Shown here one piece after another: positions 34,790 to 43,590 of a DNA stretch of 64,000 nucleotides (position 1 is the stretch's first letter; the number at the start of each line of letters is the position of its first letter). The notes beneath the pieces were generated by a model. It ran no database searches. It was not told the origin of the DNA and was given only the letters and a program-made list of their open reading frames with translations. Source of the stretch: Chryseosolibacter histidinae (GTDB lineage: Bacteria; Bacteroidota; Bacteroidia; Cytophagales; Cyclobacteriaceae). The DNA lies in the NCBI RefSeq assembly GCF_018598225.1, contig NZ_JAHESF010000006.1, positions 202,635 through 266,634 on the forward strand, read 5' to 3'. Position numbers and translations under genes: made by a program.

Positions 34790-36289
34790 CTAACGGACGT
34801 CGCCCATCAGCTTGCGGATGGGTTTGCTGAAGATCAGCACTACGGCTCCGGCGATCAGCGTGATCTTCACCACCAGGCCGAAGAGGTCTACCAGCAACTG
34901 CGGATTGGCGGCAATGGATTCGTTGTCGAACTGCCCGGCAAACAATCCCGCGATGAGGTTGCCCAGCGCCAGCGCCATGAAGAAAACGCCCATCATTTGG
35001 CCTACGAGCCGCTGTGGCGCCAGCTTTGAAACTGCGCTCAGGCCGATCGGGTACAGGCAGATCTCACCGAACGTAAGCATGAGATAGGTCATGGTCAGCC
35101 ACGTTGGCAACGGCTTCTCTCCCCGGATCACGATCAGGGAGGCCCCGATCATGATCACATATCCTAACGCCATAAAGATCAGGCCCAGTGACAACTTCAC
35201 CGGTGTCGACGGGTTGAGCTTGCGTTGCGCGAGCCACACCCAGAGCCAGGCAAACACCGGCACAAAGATGACCACAAAGATCGGGGGCACGGCCTGCATC
35301 CAGCTGGCAGGCATCTCGAAGCTCCCTACGAACATATCGGTGTAGCGTTCGGCAAACAGGTTGAGCGAAGAGCCCTGCCCTTCAAAGCCCGCATAAAATG
35401 CCGTAGCGGCCAGAAACAGGATGCAGACGGCCACGATCTTCTTCTTCTCGGAAGCGTCAAGGTTCTCGGCTACAAAAACATAGGTGAAGTAGATCACCAC
35501 ACTGGCAGCGATGACAACACCGGAAACACCAGCAAACACAACGGGGTTGATGGTGATCGTGCCTGTCATCATCAAAACGACCAACGCAGTCAGTAGCACA
35601 CCTCCCGCCCACAGGCCCTTGCGGATGTTGCTCTCACGTTGTTGCTGCTGCGCTTTGTCAGGAAGGCGGCTCGGATGGAGGCCCGCATCGCCAAGACTTT
35701 TTTCCGTAGCCTTATACTGAATGATGCCGAGCACCATACCAATACCTGCTGCGGCAAAACCGTAGTGCCAGTTGATGTTCTCGCCGAGATAGCCAGTGAT
35801 GAAAGGTGCAATGAATGCGCCGATGTTGATGCCCATGTAAAAGATAGAGAAGCCGGCATCTCGCTTGGCCTGCTCTGCAGGAGGATACAGTGCGCCTACC
35901 ATGCTGCTGATGTTGGGCTTGAGCAACCCGGTGCCTGTAACAATGAGGAGCAGTCCAAGGAAAAACGTTTCAATGAAGGGAAAGGCCAGGCAAAAGTGTC
36001 CGAGGGCTATGATGCATCCGCCGTAGAAGACTGCTTTGCGCAGTCCAAAGTAACGGTCGGCCAGCCAACCTCCCGGCAACGCGAGCAGGTAAACGAACAT
36101 GGTATAAAGTCCATAAATAGCGCCGCCGGTCTTGTCGTCAAATCCCATTCCGCCCTTTTCAACAGAAGCAACCATGAATAAAAGCAGCAGTGCCCGCATG
36201 CCATAGTAGCTAAAACGCTCCCACATTTCAGTAAAAAACAAGGTGGCCAGCCCGCGTGGATGACCAAAGAAACTTCTGTCAAAACTCAT
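34790..36289 (-). CDS. Proton-dependent oligopeptide transporter, POT/PTR2 family
   Basis: A 499-aa MFS-fold di/tripeptide:H+ symporter. The N-terminal proton-coupling motif ExxERFxYY is intact (FTEMWERFSYYGMRALL). GGWLADRYFGLRKAVFYGG and FYMGINIGAFIAPFITGYLG are the PTR2 signatures. About 14 helices. First gene in a two-gene unit with the OPT transporter. A possible -7 box on the minus strand lies at 36349-36355 (TACTTTG). pckA starts divergently 187 bp away. Confidence 0.94.
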   Translation of the reverse strand: MSFDRSFFGHPRGLATLFFTEMWERFSYYGMRALLLLFMVASVEKGGMGFDDKTGGAIYGLYTMFVYLLALPGGWLADRYFGLRKAVFYGGCIIALGHFCLAFPFIETFFLGLLLIVTGTGLLKPNISSMVGALYPPAEQAKRDAGFSIFYMGINIGAFIAPFITGYLGENINWHYGFAAAGIGMVLGIIQYKATEKSLGDAGLHPSRLPDKAQQQQRESNIRKGLWAGGVLLTALVVLMMTGTITINPVVFAGVSGVVIAASVVIYFTYVFVAENLDASEKKKIVAVCILFLAATAFYAGFEGQGSSLNLFAERYTDMFVGSFEMPASWMQAVPPIFVVIFVPVFAWLWVWLAQRKLNPSTPVKLSLGLIFMALGYVIMIGASLIVIRGEKPLPTWLTMTYLMLTFGEICLYPIGLSAVSKLAPQRLVGQMMGVFFMALALGNLIAGLFAGQFDNESIAANPQLLVDLFGLVVKITLIAGAVVLIFSKPIRKLMGDVR

Positions 36290-36423
36290 TCAGGTATTCT
36301 TTCATTTAGCGTAATCCGGGATCGCGTAATAATATTTTAATCGCGGCTCAAAGTAGGGTGATTAAGTCACATTCGCAAGCCGGCTTACACAGGCCAAAAA
36401 TAGAAAAAAGCTCTTTGCAAACG

Positions 36424-36452
36424 TTTGAAATGGCATAAATTTAGTATCTTTG
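36424..36452 (+). promoter_or_regulatory. pckA promoter: TTTG-N17-TATCTTTG
   Basis: -33 box TTTG (36424-36427), 17-nt spacer, exact TAnnTTTG -7 box TATCTTTG (36445-36452), 24 bp before the ATG. Same layout as the hydroxyacyl-CoA dehydrogenase promoter at 47901. Confidence 0.72.
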
Positions 36453-36476
36453 CTTAACTCATTAACCCAAACACAC

Positions 36477-38090
36477 ATGTTAGAATTAGGAACAAAACCG
36501 GCTCATGCCTCGGTTAAGGACCTGGGTATTTCCGATGGTAAAGCACACTGGAACCTGTCACCGGAGCGCCTGGCGGAGATGGCCGTCCAGGCGGGGCAGG
36601 CTACGATGACGAGCAGCGGAGCAATTGCTGTAGATACCGGAGAGTTTACGGGACGATCACCCAAAGACAAGTTCACGGTAAGGGATGAAGTGACGGACAA
36701 AACCGTCTGGTGGAATAACTTCAATATCCCTTTTGATGCCGCCAGGTTCGATCAATTGTATATCAAGATGATCCGGTACTTTGAGGGCAAGGAGTTCTTT
36801 GTACGCGATGTCTTTGCCTGTGCCGACTGGCGTTACCGGATGAACATCAGGGTGATCAACGAATATGCATGGTCGAACCTGTTCACCTATAACATGTTCA
36901 TCAGACCTACAGAGAAGGAGCTGCTGAGCTTCTCTCCCGAGTGGATGATCCTGAACGCACCGGGCTTCAAGGCTAACCCTGAAGAGGACGGCACGCGCCA
37001 GCACAACTTCTCTATCATCGACTTTAAGCGTAAGATCATCCTCATCGGCGGCAGCGGATACACCGGCGAGATCAAAAAAGGTGTCTTCACAGCCCTCAAT
37101 TTCGTGCTGCCGCAACAGAAGGGCGTGCTTTCCATGCACTGCTCCGCCAACACCGGCGAGAAAGGTGACACCGCCATCTTCTTCGGCCTCTCAGGCACCG
37201 GTAAAACAACACTTTCGGCTGATCCCAACCGGAAGCTGATCGGTGACGACGAGCATGGCTGGACCGCCGACAATGTGATCTTTAATTTTGAAGGCGGATG
37301 TTATGCCAAGACCATCGATCTCTCTGAGGAAAAAGAACCCGACATCTACCACGCCATTAAAAAAGGCGCGCTGCTGGAGAACGTGGGCTATAAAGCGGGA
37401 ACCACGGAAGTGGATTATAAGGATGGCAGCCGCACCGAAAATACACGGGTGAGCTATCCCATCGAGCATATCAGCAACATCGCCACACCCTCCTTCGGCA
37501 TCAATCCGAGAAATATCTTCTTCCTGACCTGCGATGCTTACGGCGTGCTTCCTCCCATCTCGAAGCTTACACCGGGCCAGGCAGCGTTTCACTTCATCAG
37601 TGGTTATACCGCCAAGGTTGCTGGAACAGAAGCAGATGTTACCGAACCTACCATGACCTTCTCCGCATGTTTCGGCGCTCCCTTCATGCCGCTTCATCCT
37701 ACTAAGTACGCTGAAATGCTGAGCAAAAAAATGAAAGATGCGAAGGTCAACGTATGGCTCGTTAACACCGGCTGGTCAGGCGGCGCTTATGGCGTTGGCA
37801 AACGTATGAGCCTGAAACATACACGCGCCCTGATCACTGCTGCCCTGAATGGCGAGCTTGACAATGTCAGCTACGAGATCCATGATGTATTTGGTCTGGC
37901 GATGCCGGCTACCTGCCCGAATGTGCCGTCCGAGATCCTGAATCCCAGGAACACATGGTCTGATAAAGACGCTTATGATAACAAGGCGAATTTCCTTGCC
38001 AATGCGTTCATCAAGAATTTCGAAAAATTCTCTGCTAACGCCAATGAAGAGATCCTCGCCGGCGCTCCGCATGCCCGTGTGCCCGCTTAG
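36477..38090 (+). CDS. pckA: Phosphoenolpyruvate carboxykinase (ATP)
   Basis: A 537-aa enzyme that converts oxaloacetate and ATP to PEP and CO2, the first committed step of gluconeogenesis. Kinase-1a P-loop GLSGTGKTTLSADP, kinase-2 motif NRKLIGDDEHGW, and the PEPCK motif MHCSANTGEKGDTAIFFG are present, as are TGRSPKDKFTV and the C-terminal NTGWSGGAYGVGKRMSL. I place the start at ATG 36477; a TTG frame extension starting at 36450 would overlap the -7 box and is not plausible. Monocistronic: own promoter and terminator. It pairs functionally with peptide uptake nearby, since amino acid carbon would need gluconeogenesis; that is inference. Confidence 0.96.
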   Translation: MLELGTKPAHASVKDLGISDGKAHWNLSPERLAEMAVQAGQATMTSSGAIAVDTGEFTGRSPKDKFTVRDEVTDKTVWWNNFNIPFDAARFDQLYIKMIRYFEGKEFFVRDVFACADWRYRMNIRVINEYAWSNLFTYNMFIRPTEKELLSFSPEWMILNAPGFKANPEEDGTRQHNFSIIDFKRKIILIGGSGYTGEIKKGVFTALNFVLPQQKGVLSMHCSANTGEKGDTAIFFGLSGTGKTTLSADPNRKLIGDDEHGWTADNVIFNFEGGCYAKTIDLSEEKEPDIYHAIKKGALLENVGYKAGTTEVDYKDGSRTENTRVSYPIEHISNIATPSFGINPRNIFFLTCDAYGVLPPISKLTPGQAAFHFISGYTAKVAGTEADVTEPTMTFSACFGAPFMPLHPTKYAEMLSKKMKDAKVNVWLVNTGWSGGAYGVGKRMSLKHTRALITAALNGELDNVSYEIHDVFGLAMPATCPNVPSEILNPRNTWSDKDAYDNKANFLANAFIKNFEKFSANANEEILAGAPHARVPA

Positions 38091-38118
38091 TTGAGCATTC
38101 TCATTAACCAACATTATG

Positions 38119-38148
38119 GCCACCTGGATTATTCCGGGTGGCTTTTCT
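38119..38148 (+). terminator. Terminator after pckA
   Basis: GCCACC ... GGTGGC stem (38119-38124 / 38137-38142) followed by TTTTCTATTTTTT. Confidence 0.75.
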
Positions 38149-38262
38149 ATTTTTTCATCAGTTCCGAAAACGTTTCCGGGCCTGATTTTTTTTGTGTTTT
38201 TCCTATAATGTTTTTATAATTCTGATTCATAAGAATTACACTATAACCAAAAAGTATTACCT

Positions 38263-38733
38263 ATGAAACGTTTGAAAATTTTTCTGCCGGTCATGTTCGT
38301 CTTTGCTGTCACCATGAGCCAGGCACAGACAGCATCCCAATCTTTTAACGATGAAGATCTGAAGAAGTATGCCATTACCATGGATTCAGTGAAAGGCATG
38401 CAGGCAACACTTCAGGATATTATCGCAGAGATGGTACAGAAAAACACCGTGATGAGCGTAGCGCGTTACAATGAGTTGTTCAAGATAGCCAATGACCAGG
38501 CAAAGCTTACCGAAGCCAAAGCGACACCGGAAGAGATTAAGTTTGTGAATGATGTTGCGGCTAAAAGAAAAGAGGAAACGACCCGGATCAATAACACCTA
38601 CCAGGCGCTTGCCAAAGAATACGTTGGCCTGAAAGCCTTCAATGCCATTAAAAAATCACTGGCCTCCGATGAAACGGTGAAAGCGAAGTATGATGCGATG
38701 AGCAAGGAGCTTGAATCGAAAGGTGGGGAGTAA
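38263..38733 (+). CDS. Exported hypothetical protein
   Basis: A 156-aa periplasmic protein with signal peptide MKRLKIFLPVMFVFAVTMSQAQ. The mature part is mainly helical and charged (EDLKKYAITMDSVKGMQATL, NDVAAKRKEETTRINNTYQALAK) with no cysteine. The layout, with two long helices, resembles small periplasmic chaperone-like or DUF4168-type proteins, but I make no firm family call. Monocistronic. A terminator follows at 38824 and an imperfect palindrome (AATTCT-N8-AGAATT, 38218-38237) precedes it. Confidence 0.78.
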   Translation: MKRLKIFLPVMFVFAVTMSQAQTASQSFNDEDLKKYAITMDSVKGMQATLQDIIAEMVQKNTVMSVARYNELFKIANDQAKLTEAKATPEEIKFVNDVAAKRKEETTRINNTYQALAKEYVGLKAFNAIKKSLASDETVKAKYDAMSKELESKGGE

Positions 38734-38734
38734 A

Positions 38735-38771
38735 AAGAAGCCAGAAGTAAGGAGCCAGGAGTCAGGAGAGG
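38735..38771. repeat. GGAGCCAGGAGTCAGGAG repeat
   Basis: Short direct units GAAGCCAGAAG, GGAGCCAGGAGTCAGGAG just after a stop codon. A second copy is at 61421-61450. Confidence 0.6.
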
Positions 38772-38823
38772 TTGAAGAATACCAATCAGTTAAGGGCTCT
38801 GATTTGCAAAGACAAGATACATG

Positions 38824-38852
38824 AAGCCGTCCAAAGGGGCGGCTTTTTTTAT
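38824..38852 (+). terminator. Terminator after the exported hypothetical
   Basis: AAGCCGTCC - AAA - GGGGCGGCTT stem and a run of seven T residues. Confidence 0.82.
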
Positions 38853-38866
38853 TGGGGGACAACGCC

Positions 38867-38874
38867 TATCTTCG
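38867..38874 (+). promoter_or_regulatory. Candidate -7 box TATCTTCG
   Basis: Seven of 8 to TAnnTTTG; would give a ~126-nt leader before the M15 peptidase ATG at 39008. Confidence 0.4.
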
Positions 38875-39007
38875 CGACTTTAAAACCCAGGGCGGGATAG
38901 ACATTCAGCTATTGTAGTGTGCTTATGCAGCGTCGATAATGGCTGGTTGCCGGCTTACATTTGCTGCCTGCCCGGAATTAACAACCCCGATCACTGTTAT
39001 CAGCGAT

Positions 39008-39799
39008 ATGAGATTAAAGACTATGGCCCTCCTCCTGCTCTCGAGCCTGGCCATCCATTCATTTGCACAAAAGAACCGGCCGTTTTCCAAAGGAGAACAC
39101 TATCTGTCGTCGCTTTTAGATAATTCAATTGTATTTGATACTGCAAACCTGGTTTCGGGCATCAATCACTCCCGCGTATGGGATACAGAAAATGCCTGGA
39201 GAAGCTGGAACATTGTGGAAAATTTTACCTACGGCAAAGACCGGGGCAGTCTTCCCATGATCGCCGATCTGAACTCGCTTCACCCCTATTTCAGAGATAA
39301 GATCGTGGAGCTCATTCGTGTTTGCAAGGCCCAGGGAATTGAACTCGCCGTGGTGGAATCATTCAGAACACACGCCAAACAAGCCGAGTATTTTGGCATG
39401 GGCCGCAAGTATACACGCTCAAAAGGTGGTAAATCAAAACATCAGTATGGCCTTGCCGTTGATGTGGTACCCGTTGTTAACTCTATTGCGCTGTGGGATG
39501 ACCAGGTGCTCTGGAAAAAGATCGGTGTTGCCGGCGAGAGACTGGGACTTCGCTGGGGAGGCCGCTGGAGATCACCTTACGATCCCGCGCACTTCGAGTG
39601 GAGCGGAGGCATCACTACGTATGAATTAGCCAATGGAATTCAGCCACGCGTTCCGGCAAGCTTAGCCAATGTTTATCCCTGTCTTGGTGAGGAGGTTGAG
39701 CGCCTTCAGAAATACTGGGATGCCTGGGAAACTGAGCAGGCAGTGTCGGCGAGAAACGGTAGCCCTGAGACGGGGATGCATGGTGCGGTGAAACCTTGA
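39008..39799 (+). CDS. M15-family peptidoglycan L,D-peptidase / DD-carboxypeptidase (VanY-like)
   Basis: A 263-aa exported zinc peptidase. ATG 39008 opens a signal peptide (MRLKTMALLLLSSLAIHSFAQ); an upstream in-frame ATG at 38939 only adds a non-signal extension. The zinc-site motif SxHxxGxAxD is complete in SKHQYGLAVDVV, and the third ligand lies in DPAHFEWSGG. The active site fits M15 endopeptidases of endolysin type (L-alanyl-D-Glu) and VanY-type DD-carboxypeptidases; the exact bond cleaved is not clear. It probably acts in the periplasm on cell wall peptides. Single gene. Confidence 0.88.
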   Translation: MRLKTMALLLLSSLAIHSFAQKNRPFSKGEHYLSSLLDNSIVFDTANLVSGINHSRVWDTENAWRSWNIVENFTYGKDRGSLPMIADLNSLHPYFRDKIVELIRVCKAQGIELAVVESFRTHAKQAEYFGMGRKYTRSKGGKSKHQYGLAVDVVPVVNSIALWDDQVLWKKIGVAGERLGLRWGGRWRSPYDPAHFEWSGGITTYELANGIQPRVPASLANVYPCLGEEVERLQKYWDAWETEQAVSARNGSPETGMHGAVKP

Positions 39800-39838
39800 T
39801 CACGATCACGGTGGCCATGGGTTGAAACCCCTGGATAT

Positions 39839-40516
39839 TTAATCTTTCAGGATCCGCATTTCAACGCGGCGGTTGCGGGCGCGGTCTTCATCTGTCATTT
39901 CATTGCCCAGTGGTTGGGTACCTCCGAACGCTTTTGTTTTGATCCTGTTCTTGGAAACTCCTTTGCTCACCAGGTAATTCTTCACGGCCTCTACCCTTTT
40001 CTGTGATAACTTCATGTTGCCTTTGGCATTGCCCTGGCTATCGGTGTGTCCTTCGAGCTGGATCATGATGCGCTCATTCTCCATCATCATCTGCGCGATC
40101 TCGTCGAGCTCATCGTACGAGCTTTCGGCGATCACGGATTTGCCCTGGGGGAAAATAAGGTGATTGAGGCGGATGGTCTCACCTGCCGGGGTCAGCCTGA
40201 TATCACGCTGGATGCGATGGCCTTCGCTGATATCTTCCGGATCGACAATGACCGTTCTGGGATTGTATCCCTTGGCCTCCGCTGTGATCTGGTAACGTGC
40301 CGTGCCGAAGATCTCGAATGAGTAAGTGCTGTCGTTGAACTTTCCGTTGATGCTACCGGTAGGGATACTGCTATAATGAATGGATGCTTTAACGCCTTTG
40401 TTGGTTTTGGCATCCGTTACCTTTCCCTGGGCGACCATGCTTTCGATATCCTCCTGAGCAGCGCAGACCGCTGGTATCAGGAGCATTGCCGCAGACATCA
40501 GACAAAGGCACTTCAT
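39839..40516 (-). CDS. OmpA-family protein with carboxypeptidase-regulatory-like N-domain
   Basis: A 225-aa exported protein: signal peptide MKCLCLMSAAMLLIPAVCAAQ; residues ~30-100 a beta-sandwich resembling CarboxypepD_reg (VAQGKVTDAKTNKGVKASIHY); residues ~115-225 an OmpA C-terminal peptidoglycan-binding domain with the full signature (IQLEGHTDSQGNAKGNMKLS, ARNRRVEMRI). No N-terminal eight-strand barrel, so it anchors a surface or outer-membrane component to the wall rather than forming a pore. Downstream on the plus strand is the convergent M15 peptidase. Confidence 0.9.
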   Translation of the reverse strand: MKCLCLMSAAMLLIPAVCAAQEDIESMVAQGKVTDAKTNKGVKASIHYSSIPTGSINGKFNDSTYSFEIFGTARYQITAEAKGYNPRTVIVDPEDISEGHRIQRDIRLTPAGETIRLNHLIFPQGKSVIAESSYDELDEIAQMMMENERIMIQLEGHTDSQGNAKGNMKLSQKRVEAVKNYLVSKGVSKNRIKTKAFGGTQPLGNEMTDEDRARNRRVEMRILKD

Positions 40517-40572
40517 GTACCCAAGTTAAGGGGTTTTTGAGCGAATTCCTAATGATTTTCTAATGGTGTAGA

Positions 40573-40630
40573 AGTCCACGGTCCACAGTCGACAGTCCAC
40601 CGCAGTGTGGTCTGTGGTGGACTGTGAACC
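40573..40630. repeat. GTCCACGGTCCACAGTCGAC repeat
   Basis: Imperfect inverted arms GTCCACGGTCCACAGTCGAC and GTCTGTGGTGGACTGTG. Fourth copy of the GTCGAC/GTCCAC family. Confidence 0.7.
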
Positions 40631-40636
40631 ATTCCA

Positions 40637-40926
40637 TCAGAGGTCGAGCTCTATGGTTTCGCCTACACCGAACGACTTATCTTCATCGTCAGGTTTCTTT
40701 TTCGGTATGGGCGCCGGCCTTTCTATTTCTTTTTTGCCTTCTTCACTTTTTTCGGAGCCGCTTTGGCGTTCGCTTTTGGCTTCTTGGCCGAAGAGGTCTT
40801 GCTGCTCGGCTTTGATTTTTGGCTTTGGCTCTGGCCTTTGCTGGACTTGGTGCTTGGGCTTTTCCGGGGCTTCGAAGAGGCTTGACTGCTCCCCTTCTTC
40901 GAGCCACTGGTTGTGGTCTGGTTCAG
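40637..40926 (-). pseudogene. parC: Out-of-frame true C-terminus of parC
   Basis: Immediately after an 11-A run (40927-40937) another minus-strand frame stays open for 96 codons to TGA at 40637-40639. It starts TEPDHNQWLEEGEQ and includes QDLFGQEA, PAPIPKKKPDDEDKSF and ends GVGETIELDL. Its composition is that of an ordinary acidic and Gln-rich protein tail, while the frame annotated as parC gives an unusual Lys/Ser-rich 67-residue tail here. A run of 12 or 9 A would fuse this to the parC body, giving 970 aa. See the linked finding. Confidence 0.6.
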
Positions 40927-43548
40927 TTTTTTTTTTTGAGGCGCCTCTTTTTCCGAGTCAGCCACTTCCACTACGTCATTATCCTCATCACCTTCTTCCA
41001 GGCCGGTCTCTTCGTCCTGCACCAGGTTCACCTTCGTAACCTTGTATTCTGAAAGCCTGTTGCCCAACGCCTTCCATCCTTTGATCTCCACCAGCTCATC
41101 GAGGCTGGCAGTCTCCATCTTCTTGGGCTTGTCTTTGGCCTTCTGCACTTCCATCTCGATCTCCGGACTTTCAGCCGTGGAGACAACCACCAGGCGCGAA
41201 CCGATTCCCTCTGAAATGAAGCCGAATTCCTTGTCCATGGTGCTGGTCTCGATCATAAATCGTTTCACCATGTATTGTTTGCTTTCGCCATCCACGTAAA
41301 CGGCGGAGACGGCTTTCTTGGGATTGAACTTCTCAACGTGCAACGTCTTTTCAGGATCGTAGCGGTTGGCGATGTCGAAGTTGGTGATCTTGTATGAGCC
41401 ATTGCGCTGGAAGGCGATGATCTGGTCGTCGCCATCGAATTTGCCGAGCGCCTTGCCACGGCCATCCTTATTAAGGCGGCCTGCGTCTGCATCGTACCAC
41501 AGGCTGATCTTGCTCAGCGTAGATGCTCCGGCCTTCAGGAAATCAACCTTGCGCACGGGATAATGCGTGATGGTATTACCCTTCGAGGTCCTGCCCTTCA
41601 CTTCCAGTTCGGAAAAATCATATTCAAAGATCTTCTTGCGGGCGGTGCTGGCAGGGCTCAGCTTCACCTCCACGGTCTCAGCTTCACCATTGGGGTTTCC
41701 ACTCACATAATGAAGCTTCGAGTTGGGGTGTCCCTGGGTCAGGTCATACTCTTTATCGCGGGTAACGCCGGGCAGGTTGAAACGTTTGGCAAACGTTCTT
41801 CCGGATTTGCCGTCGGAATAGATCACGTTGTACACCATGCGGTCGTCTCCCTTTTTCCAGACGCCGGCGAACATGATGTCTTTGCCCATGAACCCTTTTT
41901 CCTGGATCTTAGATACCATTACCTTACCGTCTTTCCGGATAGCGATCACGTTATCCAGCTCCGAGCAGTCGCAGATGTATTCTGTTTTTTCGTCGCGTTT
42001 CAGCCCATAACCCATGAAGCCGTCAGCACGGTTCACGTACAACTTCTGGTTGCTGGCGATTACCTCTGTAGCCGAAACGGACTGGAAGCTTCTGATCTCC
42101 GTTTTGCGTTCGCGGCCCTTGCCGTATTTCTCCAGCAGCTTCTGGAAGTAGTCGATGGCGTATTCGGTCAGGTGCCTGAGGTGATGCTGCGTTTCTTTCA
42201 GCTCCTTCTCCAGGTCCTTCAGCATCTCATCGGCCTTGAACGAGTCGTAACGGGAGATCCGCTTGATCCTGATCTCGGTCAGCTTCACGATGTCGTCGGT
42301 GGTGATCTCGCGGTAGAATTTCTTCTTGTGGGGTTTCAGGCCTTTGTCAATGCGGCTGATCACCTCTTCCCATGTTTTGGCCTCTTCAATATCGCGGTAG
42401 ATACGGTTCTCGATGAAGATCTTCTCCAGCGATGAGAACAGGATTTTTTCCATGAGCTCGGCTTTCCTGATCTCGAGCTCCTTTTTGAGGAGGGCAACGG
42501 TCTGTGTGGTGTTGTATTTCAGGATGTCGTTCACCGCCATGAAGTGCGGCTTATCCTCGATGATCACACAGGCGTTGGGCGATATACTGATCTCGCAATC
42601 GGTGAAAGCGTAGAGCGCATCCATAGCAATTTCGGGCGACTGTCCCGGCTGCAGGTGGATGATGATCTCAACATCCTTGGCGGTATTGTCTACTACCTGC
42701 TTCACCTTGATCTGTCCCTTCTCACTGGCCTTCACGATGGATTCCATCAAAGAAGTAGTGGTGGTAGAGAACGGTATCTCTTTGATTGCCAGGGTCTTTT
42801 TATCGATTATGTCAATCTTTGCTCTAACCTTGATCTTGCCTCCCCGCATGCCCTGGTTGTATTCCGAGAAGTCGGCCAGGCCACCGGTTGGGAAGTCGGG
42901 ATAGATCTTGGGCTTCTTCTCCTTCAGTATATCGACAGAAGCCTTGATGAGTTCGCAGAAGTTGTGGGGCAGGATCTTGGTAGACAAACCTACAGCGATA
43001 CCTTCCACACCTTGCGCCAGCAGCAGCGGGAATTTTACCGGCAGCGTTACGGGCTCTTTCTTGCGGCCGTCGTAAGACAATTGCCACTCCGTGGTCTGCG
43101 GGTTGTACACCACATCGAGGGCGAACTTCGAGAGGCGCGCTTCTATGTAGCGAGGTGCCGCGGCGCTGTCGCCGGTTCTAACATCACCCCAGTTACCCTG
43201 GGTCTCGATGAGCAGGTCTTTCTGGCCGAGGTTCACAATAGCCTCTCCGATGGCGGCGTCACCGTGCGGGTGGTACTGCATGGAGTGACCGATGACGTTG
43301 GCCACCTTATTAAAACGCCCGTCGTCCATCTCCTTGAGGGAGTGCATGATCCTGCGCTGCACGGGTTTGAACCCGTCTTCGATGCGCGGCACGGCACGTT
43401 CAAGGATCACATACGAGGCATAGTCAAGAAACCAATTCTGGTATAGCCCATCAAGCGCAACGGAATGTACTGCGTCGCCAGTACCAGAACCGTTCGTGCC
43501 GGTTGAAACTACGGTGGGTTTACCTACAGGTGGTTTTTTCTTACTCAT
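40723..43548 (-). CDS. parC: DNA topoisomerase IV subunit A (C-terminal frame disrupted at an A11 run)
   Basis: A 941-aa (as sequenced) DNA-cleavage subunit that decatenates chromosomes. Catalytic Tyr134 in AAPRYIEARLS; the winged-helix part holds DGFKPVQRRIMHSL and NVIGHSMQYHPHGD; GyrA-type C-terminal beta-pinwheel region ~490-800. Genuine ParC rather than GyrA, since the GyrA-box QRRGGRG is missing and parE lies directly upstream in the same operon (42 nt gap). The last 67 residues (from LNQTTTSGSKKGSS) are Lys/Ser-rich because of a likely frameshift in the A11 run at 40927-40937; restoring one A gives a 970-aa protein. Whether this is a base-call or assembly error, phase variation or slippage is undecided. 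Confidence 0.93.
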   Translation of the reverse strand: MSKKKPPVGKPTVVSTGTNGSGTGDAVHSVALDGLYQNWFLDYASYVILERAVPRIEDGFKPVQRRIMHSLKEMDDGRFNKVANVIGHSMQYHPHGDAAIGEAIVNLGQKDLLIETQGNWGDVRTGDSAAAPRYIEARLSKFALDVVYNPQTTEWQLSYDGRKKEPVTLPVKFPLLLAQGVEGIAVGLSTKILPHNFCELIKASVDILKEKKPKIYPDFPTGGLADFSEYNQGMRGGKIKVRAKIDIIDKKTLAIKEIPFSTTTTSLMESIVKASEKGQIKVKQVVDNTAKDVEIIIHLQPGQSPEIAMDALYAFTDCEISISPNACVIIEDKPHFMAVNDILKYNTTQTVALLKKELEIRKAELMEKILFSSLEKIFIENRIYRDIEEAKTWEEVISRIDKGLKPHKKKFYREITTDDIVKLTEIRIKRISRYDSFKADEMLKDLEKELKETQHHLRHLTEYAIDYFQKLLEKYGKGRERKTEIRSFQSVSATEVIASNQKLYVNRADGFMGYGLKRDEKTEYICDCSELDNVIAIRKDGKVMVSKIQEKGFMGKDIMFAGVWKKGDDRMVYNVIYSDGKSGRTFAKRFNLPGVTRDKEYDLTQGHPNSKLHYVSGNPNGEAETVEVKLSPASTARKKIFEYDFSELEVKGRTSKGNTITHYPVRKVDFLKAGASTLSKISLWYDADAGRLNKDGRGKALGKFDGDDQIIAFQRNGSYKITNFDIANRYDPEKTLHVEKFNPKKAVSAVYVDGESKQYMVKRFMIETSTMDKEFGFISEGIGSRLVVVSTAESPEIEMEVQKAKDKPKKMETASLDELVEIKGWKALGNRLSEYKVTKVNLVQDEETGLEEGDEDNDVVEVADSEKEAPQKKKLNQTTTSGSKKGSSQASSKPRKSPSTKSSKGQSQSQKSKPSSKTSSAKKPKANAKAAPKKVKKAKKK

Positions 43549-43590
43549 ATTGCAAACAAGTCAATCAGCTTGATGTATTGTTTTGTATTC

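Noticed and set aside
36450..36476. TTG start of pckA
   Set aside because: The codon lies within the -7 box; ATG 36477 gives the usual N-terminus.
40723..40926. Histone-like Lys/Ser-rich tail of ParC as a genuine DNA-binding extension
   Set aside because: It begins right at an A11 homopolymer and the alternative frame is much more protein-like, so frameshift is the simpler reading.
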